Assembly (NCBI GenBank): GCA_016870395.1 | Contig: VGBT01000010.1 | Span: forward strand, 20,347 to 84,346 | Origin: Actinomycetota bacterium | Lineage (GTDB): Bacteria > Actinomycetota > Acidimicrobiia > IMCC26256 > JAENVU01 | DNA length: 64,000 bases | Direction of reading: 5' to 3' | Part shown: positions 52,820-62,040 of the stretch, one piece after another | How the letters are laid out: each line of letters opens with the position of its first letter | Position numbering within the stretch: position 1 is the stretch's first letter | The notes under the pieces: generated by a model | The model's input: only the letters and a program-made list of their open reading frames with translations | Told to the model about the DNA's origin: nothing | Databases searched by the model: none | Program-made: the position numbers and the translations under genes

Positions 52820-53405
52820 GACCGCACCCCCTCAACGAGAACTGCACGAGCTGGTCGACCTCGCGGGCCGTCGGTGCCCGACGCTCGGTGATGGCGTCGT
52901 GCGCGCTGCCCGTCGCGAGGTGGTACACCGCGTCGGCGGCGACCTCGCCGACGAGCGCGGCGAGCGGACCGACGAGACGGGATCGGGAGAGGCGTACCTC
53001 GTCGGGGTACGCAGCGGTGAGGCGGTCGGCGTTGGCGACGAACGGACGCGTCGTGTCGGCCGCGTTGGCGTCGCGCGCCTGCGCGAGCACGGCTTCGACC
53101 CAGGAACGCACGCGCCCGGCGTCGGTGCTCGCCCGCTGCATCCGCCGCTCGACGGTGGCCGTGAGGCGCTCGCGACCGTCTTCGAGCAGCGCGAGGAGGA
53201 GCTCGTCCTTGCCCTTGAAGTGCCGGTAGAACACCTGGTTGGAGAGGCCCGCGGTGCGCACGATGTCGCTGACCCGAGGGTCGATGGTCTGCTCGGTGCG
53301 CATCACCGCGAGGGCGGCGTCGAGTAGCGCGCGAATCTCGGCTGCGTAGGCCTCATGGCGTTCCGCGAGCGTGCGTCCCGCCCGGTCGGAAACGACGTTC
53401 TTCAT
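52809..53405 (-). CDS. TetR/AcrR-family transcriptional regulator
   Basis: A 198-residue repressor-type protein. The HTH region is VSDIVRTAGLSNQVFYRHFKGKDELLLALLEDG (residues about 45-77); the rest is the helical ligand domain. It is first in the oxidoreductase/acyl-CoA-dehydrogenase operon and divergent from an acyl-CoA ligase, so it probably controls both in response to an acyl-CoA. The 74-base gap (53406-53479) must hold both promoters; TAGAAT on the minus strand and TATTCT on the plus strand are possible -10 boxes, and no clear operator palindrome was found. Confidence 0.88.
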   Translation of the reverse strand: MKNVVSDRAGRTLAERHEAYAAEIRALLDAALAVMRTEQTIDPRVSDIVRTAGLSNQVFYRHFKGKDELLLALLEDGRERLTATVERRMQRASTDAGRVRSWVEAVLAQARDANAADTTRPFVANADRLTAAYPDEVRLSRSRLVGPLAALVGEVAADAVYHLATGSAHDAITERRAPTAREVDQLVQFSLRGCGLGD

Positions 53406-53479
53406 ATCCGGAACTGTATTCTAAGTATGGGCCCCGCGCCACTGTCGCGCCGGATCGCGACGCGGCATCATGGCCCGCC

Positions 53480-54991
53480 ATGGATGCCGGACTGATCGCC
53501 CACGCCCGCCTGCGCCCCGACGCCGTCGCGCTCCGGCTTGACGACGTCATGCGCACCTATGCGGAGCTCGACGACCGCGCGCGGCGTCTCGCGCGCGTGC
53601 TCCACAAGCTCGGCGTGTGCCGCGGGGATCGGGTCGCCGTGCTGTTGCCGAACGGCTTCGAGTTCTTCGAGGCGCTGCATGCGTGTGGGCGGCTGGGCGC
53701 GATCGCGGTGCCAGTGAACGTGCACTTGAAGGCAGACGAAGCTGGTTGGATCGTCAGCGACTCGGGCGCGACCGCCGCCGTGGTCGACGAGTCGCTGCTC
53801 TCGGCGCTCGCGCTGGTGCGCGACGTGGCCCAGGTGGTTGTCGGGCGCGACTACGAGGCCGCGCTCGCCGACGTGCCCGAGACGGGCGAGGTGGACGACG
53901 CCGAGACGATCGGTGACGGCTGGCCGACGACCATGGCCTACACGTCCGGCACCACCGGGCGACCCAAGGGCGTGGCGATCGGGGAGGACGACTTCCGCCG
54001 CCTGGCCGCAGGCGTAGCCGCGGGAGGGCAGCGCTGGGGGCTGGGCCCCGACGACGTGCACCTGCTGGTCGGGCCTTCGTATCACTCGGGCCCGTGCTAC
54101 TGGGCGCAGATGCACCTGGCCTTCGGAGGCGAGGTCGTGATCATGGTCAAGTGGGACGCGGAGGGGGCGCTCGCGCTCGTCGAGCGGTTCGGCGTCACGA
54201 ACTCGCACATGGTACCGGCCAACTTCCAGCGCATCCTCGCGCTGCCCGACGACGTCCGCGGCCGGTATGACCTCTCGTCGCTCAAGATGGTGGTGCACGC
54301 GGCGGCACCGTGTCCGGTGCCGCTCAAGCGCGCGTTCATGGACTTCGTGGGCACGGAGAAGGTATGGGAGTACTACGGCGCGTCCGAGGGCGGCGGGACC
54401 GTCATCTCGCCCGAGGAGTGGCTCGCACACCCGGGCAGCGTCGGCAGGCCGTTCCCCGGCAACGAGTTCGTGATCCTCGACGACGATGGCCACGCGCTCT
54501 TGGCCGGCGAGGTCGGCACCGTCTGGGTGAAGCCCGCGGCATCGAGCTTCGAGTACCACAACGACCCGGAGAAGACGGCGGCGCAACACCGAGAGGGCTT
54601 CTTCACCGTGGGCGACGCCGGCTATCTCGACGAGGACGGCTACCTGTACCTGGCGGATCGCAAAAGCGACATGGTGATCACCGGGGGAGTGAACGTGTAC
54701 CCGCGAGAGATCGAGGAGTGCCTTCTGCGCAACCCGGCGGTGGTGGACTGCGCGGTGCTCGGCGTGCCCGACGATGAGTGGGGCGAGGTGCTGTACGCGA
54801 TCGTGCAGTCGGCGCCCGGCGCGGCGCTCGACGAGGACGGAGTGGTGGCCTGGGTGCGCGAGCACATGGCCGACTTCAAGCGCCCGCGCGTCGTCGAGCT
54901 GGTGGAGGAGCTCCCACGCGACCCCAACGGCAAGGTGCGCAAGCCCAAGCTCCGCGAGGCCTACCTCGCCCGGACGACCGAAGGGCGCTGA
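53480..54991 (+). CDS. AMP-dependent acyl-CoA synthetase (FadD-like)
   Basis: A 503-residue adenylate-forming ligase. MAYTSGTTGRPKGVA is the ATP-binding P-loop motif (A3), EYYGASEG the A5 region, GYLDEDGYLYLADRKSDMVITGG the A7/A8 hinge, and the conserved Lys in DPNGKVRKPKLRE (A10) near the C-terminus. It activates a carboxylic acid to its CoA thioester, giving the substrate class used by the crotonase, dehydrogenase and thiolase-like proteins around it. Divergent from the TetR gene. A palindromic repeat copy begins 9 bases after the stop. Confidence 0.92.
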   Translation: MDAGLIAHARLRPDAVALRLDDVMRTYAELDDRARRLARVLHKLGVCRGDRVAVLLPNGFEFFEALHACGRLGAIAVPVNVHLKADEAGWIVSDSGATAAVVDESLLSALALVRDVAQVVVGRDYEAALADVPETGEVDDAETIGDGWPTTMAYTSGTTGRPKGVAIGEDDFRRLAAGVAAGGQRWGLGPDDVHLLVGPSYHSGPCYWAQMHLAFGGEVVIMVKWDAEGALALVERFGVTNSHMVPANFQRILALPDDVRGRYDLSSLKMVVHAAAPCPVPLKRAFMDFVGTEKVWEYYGASEGGGTVISPEEWLAHPGSVGRPFPGNEFVILDDDGHALLAGEVGTVWVKPAASSFEYHNDPEKTAAQHREGFFTVGDAGYLDEDGYLYLADRKSDMVITGGVNVYPREIEECLLRNPAVVDCAVLGVPDDEWGEVLYAIVQSAPGAALDEDGVVAWVREHMADFKRPRVVELVEELPRDPNGKVRKPKLREAYLARTTEGR

Positions 54992-55000
54992 CCCCTCGGC

Positions 55001-55049
55001 GCTTTGACGTCAGCAGACCACGATCATCGCGGTCGAGCGACGCCGAGAC
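55001..55049. repeat. 49-bp palindromic element, copy 2
   Basis: Aligns without gaps to the reverse complement of 24139-24187 with 38 of 49 identical bases, including GACCACGATCATCGCGGT against GACCGCGACTATCGCGGT. Similarity seems to run a few bases further into the G-rich right flank. The outer arms are less perfect than in copy 1 (TCGGCG and CGCCGA nearby could pair instead). It lies 9 bases after the acyl-CoA-ligase stop and upstream of the Fur-family gene. Confidence 0.75.
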
Positions 55050-55088
55050 CCTGGGGGACGGGTTCGCAGGGTCAGGGTTTTACAGGTA

Positions 55089-55099
55089 ACAAGACTTGT
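55089..55099. promoter_or_regulatory. Candidate Fur/PerR operator
   Basis: ACAAG-A-CTTGT is a perfect 5-bp inverted repeat around one base, in an AT-richer patch (TTACAGGTAACAAG) 17 bases before the GTG of the Fur-family gene. Its short spacing and location fit self-regulation by that protein. The match to known boxes is by shape only. Confidence 0.45.
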
Positions 55100-55115
55100 C
55101 GATAAGGTTCTCGTC

Positions 55116-55541
55116 GTGCAGACGGTCGAGGAGCTCACCGAGCGCTTCCGGGCGCAGGGCCTGCGGGTCACCCCGCAACGCCAGGCGGTCTTCGCCGCGC
55201 TGCACGGCAACGACGGTCATCCGACGGTCGAGGCGATCCACGAGCGGGTGAGCTCGGCGATGCCGACGATCTCGCTGCGCACCGTGTACCAGACGGTGCA
55301 CGATCTCGAGGCGCTCGGCGAGGTGCGCCTGCTCGATGTCGGGCTCGGCTCGATCCGGGTGGACCCCAACGTCGAGGCGGAGCATCATCACCTGGTGTGC
55401 ACCGCCTGCGGCAGGGTGCGCGACGTGCAGTTCGCCGCCGACCAGGTCCCGCCGTTGCCCCGAAGCGTCCGCGGCGAGTTCCACCCGACGTCCGTCGAGG
55501 TGGTCTTCCGTGGCGTGTGCGACACCTGTCTCCGTCCCTGA
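55116..55541 (+). CDS. Fur-family regulator, PerR-like
   Basis: A 141-residue protein. The winged helix ends in [19 protein letters not shown]. Structural zinc cysteines are C95/C98 (CTAC) and C135/C138 (CDTC). The regulatory site includes H35, D83 in RVDPN, H90-H92 and D103. An Asp at the position of D83 marks peroxide-sensing PerR and not iron-sensing Fur, which suits the rubrerythrin gene 30 bases downstream. Expected role: derepression of peroxide defence when its metal site is oxidised. GTG start. Confidence 0.88.
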   Translation: MQTVEELTERFRAQGLRVTPQRQAVFAALHGNDGHPTVEAIHERVSSAMPTISLRTVYQTVHDLEALGEVRLLDVGLGSIRVDPNVEAEHHHLVCTACGRVRDVQFAADQVPPLPRSVRGEFHPTSVEVVFRGVCDTCLRP

Positions 55542-55571
55542 ACCGTCCCCCCGAACGAAGGAGCACACGAG

Positions 55572-55991
<420 letters not shown>

Positions 55992-56017
55992 TCCACCCCG
56001 AGCCAGGCTCGTTCGAA

Positions 56018-56054
56018 CGGCCCCGGGGGATCGCTCCCGGGGCCGCTCCCTTTG
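56018..56054 (+). terminator. Strong GC hairpin after rubrerythrin
   Basis: CGGCCCCGGG (56018-56027) and CCCGGGGCCG (56036-56045) form a perfect 10-bp stem with an 8-base loop, followed by CTCCCTTTG. It may stop or attenuate transcription between rubrerythrin and the Fe-S gene, giving more rubrerythrin message than downstream message. Confidence 0.65.
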
Positions 56055-56069
56055 CCAGGAGGCAGGTCG

Positions 56070-57374
56070 GTGACCACCAAGAACCTCTACGACCCGCTCG
56101 CGCCCGCCTACTTCGACGCGACCGACGCGCGCTCCGAGCGCGACCGGACGTTCCAGATCTGCTCGGACTGCCGCGTGTGCGTGCGGTTCTGTCCGAGCTT
56201 CAAGGACCTGTTCCGGATGATCGACACGCGCGACGACGGCGCGCACGACGTGTCGTTCCTCTCCGACGAGGAACACCGCCAGGTCGTCGACGAGTGTTAC
56301 CAGTGCAAGCTCTGCTATGTCGTCTGCCCCTACACGCCGGGCAAGGAGCAGGACTGGGTCATCGACTTCCCGCGCCTGATGCTGCGCTCGCTCGCGATCC
56401 AGGAGCGCGCCGGACAGGTGTCGAAGGGTGCGAAGCTCCTGGCCCGCACCGATCTGCAGGGCAAGGTGGCCACGAGCCTTGCGCCGATCGTGAACCGGAC
56501 GAACGACGTCGGAGTCGTGCGCGCTCTGATGCAGAAGACCACCGGGATCGCGAAGGACCGCCTGCTGCCCACCTACGACCGGGTGCGCTTCGGCAAGTGG
56601 TTCCGACGCCGCGAGCGTGGACGTCTCACGACGACGCCTGCGACCCGTGGACACGTCGCGATGTTCCCGACGTGTCTCGTCGAGTACCAGCAGCCGTCGA
56701 TCGGCCGGGCGCTCGTGGGGGTGTACGAGCGCAACGGGATCGGCTGCGACCTGCCCGAGGGCCAGGTGTGCTGCGGCATGCCCTGGCTCGACGCGGGCGA
56801 CACCGAGAGGTTTGCGCAGCACGCGCGCCGCAACGTCGAGGTGCTCGCGCCGGAGGTCAAGGCGGGCAAGGCGGTCGTGGTGCCGCAGCCGACGTGCGCC
56901 TACGTGGTGAAGAACGAGTATCGCGACTTCCTCGGTACCGACGATGCCCGGCTCGTCGCGGAGCACACCTATGACACGTCCGAGTACCTCATGGCGCGCC
57001 ACCGCGAGGAGCCGCTCGACGCCGACTTCTCGCAGGGCCGCATGTACGAGACGATCACGTGGCAGGCGGCGTGCCACTACCGGGCGCAGCAGATCGGGCC
57101 CAAGAGCCGCGACCTCATGGCGCTCACCGGCGCGCGGGTGACGATCGTGGAGCGTTGCTCGGCGATCGACGGCACATGGGGCCTGCGGGCGGAGAACGTG
57201 GAGATGGCCCGGAAGATCGCGAAGCCGTTGATGGAAGCCGTCGAGAAGGCGGAGACAGACCTCGTCACGGGCGACTGCCACCTGTCGAACACCGCGATCC
57301 GCGAGGCGACCGGCCAGGCGCCCTCCCACCCGCTTGAGGTGCTGGCGCGCGCGTACGGCATCGAAGAGGCGTGA
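56070..57374 (+). CDS. Heterodisulfide-reductase-like Fe-S oxidoreductase of the rubrerythrin operon
   Basis: A 434-residue protein from the GTG at 56070, with an AGGAGG site 8 bases before. Two 4Fe-4S motifs are present near the N-terminus: [12 protein letters not shown] and [12 protein letters not shown]. Two CCG-type cysteine regions follow in the C-terminal half (FPTCLVEY ... VCCGMPW, and [10 protein letters not shown] ... [11 protein letters not shown]), as in HdrD/GlpC-like proteins. It probably feeds electrons to the rubredoxin-less rubrerythrin. The stop overlaps the DUF3501 ATG. This three-gene order is found in several bacterial groups (family knowledge). Confidence 0.88.
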   Translation: MTTKNLYDPLAPAYFDATDARSERDRTFQICSDCRVCVRFCPSFKDLFRMIDTRDDGAHDVSFLSDEEHRQVVDECYQCKLCYVVCPYTPGKEQDWVIDFPRLMLRSLAIQERAGQVSKGAKLLARTDLQGKVATSLAPIVNRTNDVGVVRALMQKTTGIAKDRLLPTYDRVRFGKWFRRRERGRLTTTPATRGHVAMFPTCLVEYQQPSIGRALVGVYERNGIGCDLPEGQVCCGMPWLDAGDTERFAQHARRNVEVLAPEVKAGKAVVVPQPTCAYVVKNEYRDFLGTDDARLVAEHTYDTSEYLMARHREEPLDADFSQGRMYETITWQAACHYRAQQIGPKSRDLMALTGARVTIVERCSAIDGTWGLRAENVEMARKIAKPLMEAVEKAETDLVTGDCHLSNTAIREATGQAPSHPLEVLARAYGIEEA

Positions 57375-57955
57375 TGCGAAAGCTGACCCAGGCCGACATC
57401 AAGGACCTGCGGGAGTACGAGCGTGAGCGCGACGCGTTTCGGTCCGAGATCATCGCGATGAAGAAGAAGCGGCGGATCCACGTCGGCGACATCGTCACGA
57501 TTGTGTTCGAGAACGCGGCCACGATGCGGTTTCAGATCCAGGAGATGGCGCGAGTGGAGCGGATGCTGCGCGACGAGCAGATCGCGCACGAGATCGCGAC
57601 CTACAACGAGCTGATCCCCGAAGACGGCGAGCTGTCGGGGACGATGTTCATCGAGATCGACGACCCCCAGGCGCTCCGGTACTGGCTTCCGCGCCTCACC
57701 CGCATCCAGGACTATGTGCACATCGAGGTGGGCGGCGAGCGTGTCCCGGCCCAGGAGACCGACGAGGACCGTCTCACCCGCGAGGAGGAGATGACCACGA
57801 CCGTCCACTACCTCAGGTTCGCGTTCACGGAGGCCCAGCGGCGGGCGTTCGGCGAGGGCCCGGTCGCGATCGTGGTGGACCATCCGGCGTATCAGGCCCG
57901 GACGGAGCTGACCGAGGACCAACGCGAGGAGATCGCCGGCGACTTCGCCGCCTGA
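57374..57955 (+). CDS. DUF3501 family protein
   Basis: A 193-residue soluble protein: [56 protein letters not shown] and [15 protein letters not shown] are characteristic of DUF3501. No catalytic motif is obvious. Members sit next to rubrerythrin and an HdrD-like Fe-S protein, as here, so it is probably an accessory of that peroxide-defence system. The ATG overlaps the previous stop (TGATG). Confidence 0.88.
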   Translation: MRKLTQADIKDLREYERERDAFRSEIIAMKKKRRIHVGDIVTIVFENAATMRFQIQEMARVERMLRDEQIAHEIATYNELIPEDGELSGTMFIEIDDPQALRYWLPRLTRIQDYVHIEVGGERVPAQETDEDRLTREEEMTTTVHYLRFAFTEAQRRAFGEGPVAIVVDHPAYQARTELTEDQREEIAGDFAA

Positions 57956-57971
57956 CCGTAGGCTGCGCAGC

Positions 57972-58406
57972 GTGCACCTCCCGATCACTCGCCTGCATCC
58001 TGACGCCCACCTCCCTGCCCAGGCCCACGACGACGACGCGGGCTACGACGTGTGCGCGCTCGCGGGCGCGGTGCTCGGGGCAGGTGGAGGGCGGGCACTG
58101 GTCGGCACCGGTCTCGCGATCGCGGTGCCCCCGGGCTACGCCGCGCTCGTGCTGCCCCGGTCGGGTCTCGCGCTCGAGCATGGGGTCACGCTCGTGAACA
58201 CGCCGGGGCTCATCGACCCGCAGTACCGCGGCGAGCTGAAGGTGCTCATGCTCAACACCGACCCGGCGGAGCCCTACGAGGTCCACGCCGGCGACCGGAT
58301 CGCGCAGTTGGTCATCCAGGCCGTCTCCTCTGTGGAGTGGTCGGTGGTCGACACGCTCGACAAGACCACCCGCGACACCTTCGGCTTCGGTTCCACCGGC
58401 CGCTGA
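57972..58406 (+). CDS. dut: dUTP diphosphatase
   Basis: A 144-residue trimeric-type dUTPase. All five motifs are present in order: AGYDVCA (1), PRSGLALEHG (2), NTPGLIDPQYRGELKV (3), GDRIAQLV (4) and the glycine-rich C-terminal FGFGSTGR (5). It hydrolyses dUTP to dUMP, keeping uracil out of DNA. GTG start, 16 bases after the DUF3501 stop, so it may be read through from the operon. Confidence 0.95.
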   Translation: MHLPITRLHPDAHLPAQAHDDDAGYDVCALAGAVLGAGGGRALVGTGLAIAVPPGYAALVLPRSGLALEHGVTLVNTPGLIDPQYRGELKVLMLNTDPAEPYEVHAGDRIAQLVIQAVSSVEWSVVDTLDKTTRDTFGFGSTGR

Positions 58407-58484
58407 CGGCCGATCTCGGAACGATTCGGGCCCTATGGGGGCCTCGAACGTGCCGAGAATGGTGAGGGGCTAGCGTCCGGCGCC

Positions 58485-58924
58485 GTGACCCATCCACGCC
58501 GGTTCCGCTTCGCCGTCCTCGCCAAGCAGGGGCGTTTCGCGGCCGGGTGCCGCGACCTCGCCGCACCGCCGAGGACCTCGGGTACTCGACGTTCTTCATG
58601 CCTGATTACTTCGTCGATTACGCGCTCGCCCCGATCCCCGGCATCGCCGCCGGCACTCGCTTCGACGACCTCGAGATCCAGACCCTCACGGGCCTCGTCC
58701 ACGTCACCGACGACCGCGACGCGGTGGCGGCGGGCATGGCCGCACACTTCGGCGTGGAGCCGTCGGTCGCGCTCGAGACCCCTGCCACGCCGGTGGGCAC
58801 GAGCGACCAGATCTGCGACGAGCTCCATGCTCGCCGCGAGCGCTGGCAGATGAGCTACGTCGTCGTGCCCGAGGAGTTCGTCGACACGCTCGCGCCCGTT
58901 GTCTCCCGGCTCGCCGGAACCTGA
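58485..58924 (+). pseudogene. Truncated, frameshifted copy of the adjacent LLM oxidoreductase
   Basis: The first 25 or so residues (THPRRFRFAVLAKQG) are in one frame. The frame changes near 58560, and AEDLGYSTFFMPDYFVDYALAPIPG continues. The next segment, RFDDLEIQTL and TDDRDAVAAGMAAHFGVEP, matches the end of the intact gene at 58960 (RFDDLTLQIRYF and TDDRQGLAEAMAPAFG). The whole central barrel, about 150 residues present in the neighbour, is missing. So it is an old tandem paralogue reduced by an internal deletion and a frameshift. Confidence 0.8.
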
Positions 58925-58959
58925 GTGCACCGGCCCTCGCCGGGTTCGAGAGGAGTGAC

Positions 58960-59895
58960 ATGACCAAGCCGTTCACGTTCGGGGTCCAGGTCGGAGGCAC
59001 GCGCGACGGCGCCGACTTCCGCGCCCACGCCCGCAAGATCGAGGACCTCGGGTACGAGACCTTCTACCTTCCCGACCACTTCGTCGACACCGCGATGGCG
59101 CCGATGGTCGGCCTCGCGGTCGCGGCCGAGGCGACCACCACACTGCGGGTTTGCGCGCTCGTCCTCGACAACGACTACAAGCACCCGGCGATCGTCGCCA
59201 AGGAGACCGCGACGATCGACGTGCTCTCCGGCGGTCGCGCCGAGCTTGGGATCGGCGCCGGCTGGATGAAGGTCGACTACGACGCGCTCGGCATCCCGTA
59301 CGACTCGGCTGGGACGCGCATCGCGCGCCTGGAGGAGGCGTGCGCGGTGATCAAGGGCGCGTGGGCCGACGGAGCGCACTCGTTCGCCGGCAAGCACTAC
59401 ACGATCTCCGAGTACGACGCGATTCCGAAGCCGACCCAGCGGCCCGGTCCGCCGATCCTCATCGGCGGTGGCGGACCCAAGCTGCTGCGCCTCGCCGGAC
59501 GGGAGGCCGACATCGTGGGGATCAACCCGAACCTGCGCGCCGGCGCGGTCACGAACGACGCCGCGACCGACTCGGTCGCAGAGAACATCGACCGAAAGGT
59601 CGGCTGGATCCGCGAGGGTGCGGGTGCCCGCTTCGACGACCTGACGCTCCAGATCCGCTACTTCTTCGCCAACGTCACCGACGACCGCCAGGGCCTGGCC
59701 GAGGCGATGGCGCCGGCCTTCGGGCTCTCGCCGCAGGACGCGCTCGACGCGGGGATCAGCCTCGTCGGCACCGTGGAGGAGATCTGCGACATCCTCGTGG
59801 AGCGCCGCGAGCGCTGGGGTGTGAGCAGCATCGTCGTGGGCGACGACGCCTTCGAGGCGTTCGCGCCGGTCGTGGGACGCCTCGCCGCAAGCTGA
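58960..59895 (+). CDS. LLM-class F420-dependent oxidoreductase (MSMEG_2516-like)
   Basis: A 311-residue luciferase-like protein. FGVQVGGTRDGADF, LGYETFYLPDHFVDTAMAP, STRAELGIGAGWMKVDYD-like ELGIGAGWM, and GPPILIGGGGPKLLRLAGREADIVG mark the barrel and cofactor site. The C-terminal half ends SIVVGDDAFEAFAPVVGRLA. This matches the mycobacterial F420-dependent group. An AGGAG site precedes the ATG. The broken copy directly upstream derives from the same gene family. Confidence 0.9.
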   Translation: MTKPFTFGVQVGGTRDGADFRAHARKIEDLGYETFYLPDHFVDTAMAPMVGLAVAAEATTTLRVCALVLDNDYKHPAIVAKETATIDVLSGGRAELGIGAGWMKVDYDALGIPYDSAGTRIARLEEACAVIKGAWADGAHSFAGKHYTISEYDAIPKPTQRPGPPILIGGGGPKLLRLAGREADIVGINPNLRAGAVTNDAATDSVAENIDRKVGWIREGAGARFDDLTLQIRYFFANVTDDRQGLAEAMAPAFGLSPQDALDAGISLVGTVEEICDILVERRERWGVSSIVVGDDAFEAFAPVVGRLAAS

Positions 59896-59914
59896 TCGGC
59901 GCGTACCTCCGCAA

Positions 59915-60616
59915 TCAGGGCCCGGGTGCCGATCGGCTCGCGCCGAGCTGCTCTGGGATCCAGGTGCCGAGTCGCTCGCGTAGCTCGTCGTGCGCCTCGG
60001 TGAGCAGGTGGCCCGCGCCGGGCAGGATCACGACCTCGCCCTGGCCCGCGAGCATCCGCACGACGGCGCTCGTCTCGGCCGAAAGGATTTCGTCGCGGTC
60101 GCCGTGGAGCAGCAGGAGCGGGGTCGCCCCGAGCGCCGATGCATCCTCGCAGCCGGCCGACTGCGTGGAGAGCGTGACCACACCCGCGCAGTGCCCCGAC
60201 AGCACGATCCCGGCCTGCACCGCGACCGCGCCCCCGAACGAATGTCCGACGGTCACGAACCGGCGCGCGCCCCGACGGGACGCGAGGTCGGCCGCGGCGG
60301 CGACGTCGTGCACACAGCGGCCGAGGTCGTTGGGTTTGCGGTAGCCGACGCGCACGGTGCCGATGCCGAGCTCGGCGAACCGGTTGCCGAGGTCGTGGTA
60401 AAGGCCACCGGCGGGGCCGAGCAGCCCACCCATGCCGCCGCCGCTCATCAGCACGATGTGCTCCGCGTCGGGTGGGCCATGCGCAACGAGCGTGAGCAGC
60501 CCGCGCAACGTGTAGACCTCGGTGTGGCGTAGGCCGGGCGCGATCTCCACCTCCTCCATCGCGAGTGCCTCGAGGAGCTCGAGCGGCGAGCGGGGCGCGC
60601 CGGCTTCGTCGGTCAC
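59915..60616 (-). CDS. Alpha/beta-hydrolase
   Basis: A 233-residue hydrolase. VGHSFGGAVAVQAG holds the nucleophile Ser in GxSxG, LLLHGDRDEILS the acidic member, and LPGAGHLLTEAHDEL the His of the triad. IVLMSGGGMGGLLG builds the oxyanion-hole side. Substrate unknown. The GTG start overlaps the upstream LLM stop by 4 bases, so the two form an operon, perhaps for a lactone or ester oxidised by the LLM enzyme. Confidence 0.85.
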   Translation of the reverse strand: MTDEAGAPRSPLELLEALAMEEVEIAPGLRHTEVYTLRGLLTLVAHGPPDAEHIVLMSGGGMGGLLGPAGGLYHDLGNRFAELGIGTVRVGYRKPNDLGRCVHDVAAAADLASRRGARRFVTVGHSFGGAVAVQAGIVLSGHCAGVVTLSTQSAGCEDASALGATPLLLLHGDRDEILSAETSAVVRMLAGQGEVVILPGAGHLLTEAHDELRERLGTWIPEQLGASRSAPGP

Positions 60617-61518
60617 AGCATCGAGCGGAGCAGGTCGCGGGTGCGGGCGCGGTCGGCGCGGCTGCCGTACTCGCTGGCGACGAAGTCGGTCGCTCCCGCG
60701 TCGCGCACCCGCTCGATGCCGGCGCGCACTGTGGCCTCGTCGCCAACGATCGCGACGTCGGCCGGTCCGGCCGCGCCCTCGCGGTCGAGCATGGCCCGGT
60801 AGGACGGCAGGAACCCGTACACCTCGAAGGTGGCTGCGGCGGCGCCGCGCGCGGCCTGCTCGTCGTGGGTGACGCACACGGGGAGCGCGACCGCGACGCG
60901 CGGTGCCGGCCGACCGGCTTCCTGTGCAGCGGCGTTGATCGCGGGTGCGGTGTGCTCGGCGATCGTGGCCGGGCCCGTCATCCAGGTGACCGTGCCGTCG
61001 GCGAGGGTGCCCGCGAGCTTGAGCATCTGGCTGCCGAGCGCCGCGATCAACACCGTTGGTGCTTCTGCCCCGGGGACGGTCACGCCGACGTGCGCGTGGA
61101 GCGTCTCGCCGTCGAAGTCGGCCGACTCGTCGCGCAGCAGCGGCATCAGGATCGACAGGTACTCCCGCATGTGGCGCACGGGCTTGTCGTAGGACAGGCC
61201 GAAAATCCCCTCGATCACCATCTGGTGCGACAGGCCGATGCCGAGCATGAGGCGGTTGCCGCTGACGGCCTGCACGGTGAGGGCCTGCGCGGCGAGCGAT
61301 ACGGGATGGCGCGGGTAGGTGGGCACGACGCCGGTGCCGAGCTCGATGTCGGGCACCTTCGTGGCGATGACCGCGAGCACGGTGAGCGCGTCGGCACCGA
61401 AGATCTGGGGGATCGCGAACGAGGCGAAGCCCTGGGCCTGCGCCGCGGCGGCCGCCGCGGTCACCATCTCGATGTCGTTGCCGGCGGTCACGTCGCCGCC
61501 GAAGATCCCGATCCGCAT
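60613..61518 (-). CDS. LLM-class F420-dependent oxidoreductase
   Basis: A 301-residue luciferase-like protein of a shorter type: MRIGIFGGDVTAGNDIEMV, FASFAIPQIFGADALTVL, IELGTGVVPTYPRHP, LMLGIGLSHQMVIEG and GVTVPGAEAPTVLIAALGSQML are typical of the TIGR03564-type F420 group. It is coupled to the hydrolase downstream. Its ATG lies 88 bases from the tRNA-Gly gene, which is on the other strand. Confidence 0.9.
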   Translation of the reverse strand: MRIGIFGGDVTAGNDIEMVTAAAAAAQAQGFASFAIPQIFGADALTVLAVIATKVPDIELGTGVVPTYPRHPVSLAAQALTVQAVSGNRLMLGIGLSHQMVIEGIFGLSYDKPVRHMREYLSILMPLLRDESADFDGETLHAHVGVTVPGAEAPTVLIAALGSQMLKLAGTLADGTVTWMTGPATIAEHTAPAINAAAQEAGRPAPRVAVALPVCVTHDEQAARGAAAATFEVYGFLPSYRAMLDREGAAGPADVAIVGDEATVRAGIERVRDAGATDFVASEYGSRADRARTRDLLRSML

Positions 61519-61606
61519 CCGGTCCTCACTCTCTCGAAGCGTGGCGGGGACCCTATGCGGTCGAGCCGGTTCCGGGGTGGGGAGCGCGCTATCCTCGTTC
61601 CCTCAC

Positions 61607-61682
61607 GCGGACGTGGCTCAGTTGGTAGAGCATCACCTTGCCAAGGTGAGGGTCGCGGGTTCGAGTCCCGTCGTCCGCTCCA
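61607..61682 (+). tRNA. tRNA-Gly (GCC anticodon), CCA encoded
   Basis: Cloverleaf: acceptor GCGGACG with CGTCCGC, D-arm GCTC-AGTTGGTA-GAGC, anticodon stem TCACC/GGTGA with loop TTGCCAA (GCC at 61640-61642), and T-arm GCGGGTTCGAGTCCCGT. T is the discriminator, and CCA is present at 61680-61682. The genes to the right look mobile, so this tRNA is a probable attachment site. Confidence 0.97.
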
Positions 61683-61804
61683 TCGAAACCTCCTGCTCGG
61701 CAGGGGGATTCTTCTTTGTGACCTGGGCTTGCGCGTCCGTGACGGTGCTCGTCGCCGTGCCGTGCCGTCCTCGGTGATTTCGTGCCGTGACGGCCTATGT
61801 CGCT

Positions 61805-61837
61805 CCAGATTGTGCCCAGATTGTGCCCGGGGCACAA
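61805..61837. repeat. Direct repeat plus hairpin near the tRNA
   Basis: CCAGATTGTGC occurs twice in direct contact (61805-61815 and 61816-61826). TTGTGCC (61821-61827) then pairs with GGCACAA (61831-61837) over a 3-base loop. The 358-base stretch from the tRNA to the GNAT start (61683-62040) has no convincing gene. This cluster is its only structure and could be an integrase/excisionase arm site or a terminator. Confidence 0.55.
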
Positions 61838-62040
61838 CGATGCCTCCGAATTCGCGGGCGGAGACGCGCTAGATGCTCCCACGCGCCGACCCGGCGTTGG
61901 TGGACACTCCTGCCGCGATGCGGCGATGCACGTTCTGTGACACCCGTGCCGGTGTCAGCTGCGAGCCGATCGCCGATTCGGGCGCGGGCCAAGTCGGTGT
62001 CCCGCCCGCTCGAAGCGCACCTCTCGCTACAGTCTGCGTG

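Noticed and set aside
61821..61837. Same element as the hairpin at 47338-47388
   Set aside because: Only the TTGTGC/GCACAA core is shared; flanks, loop and length differ, so chance is likely.
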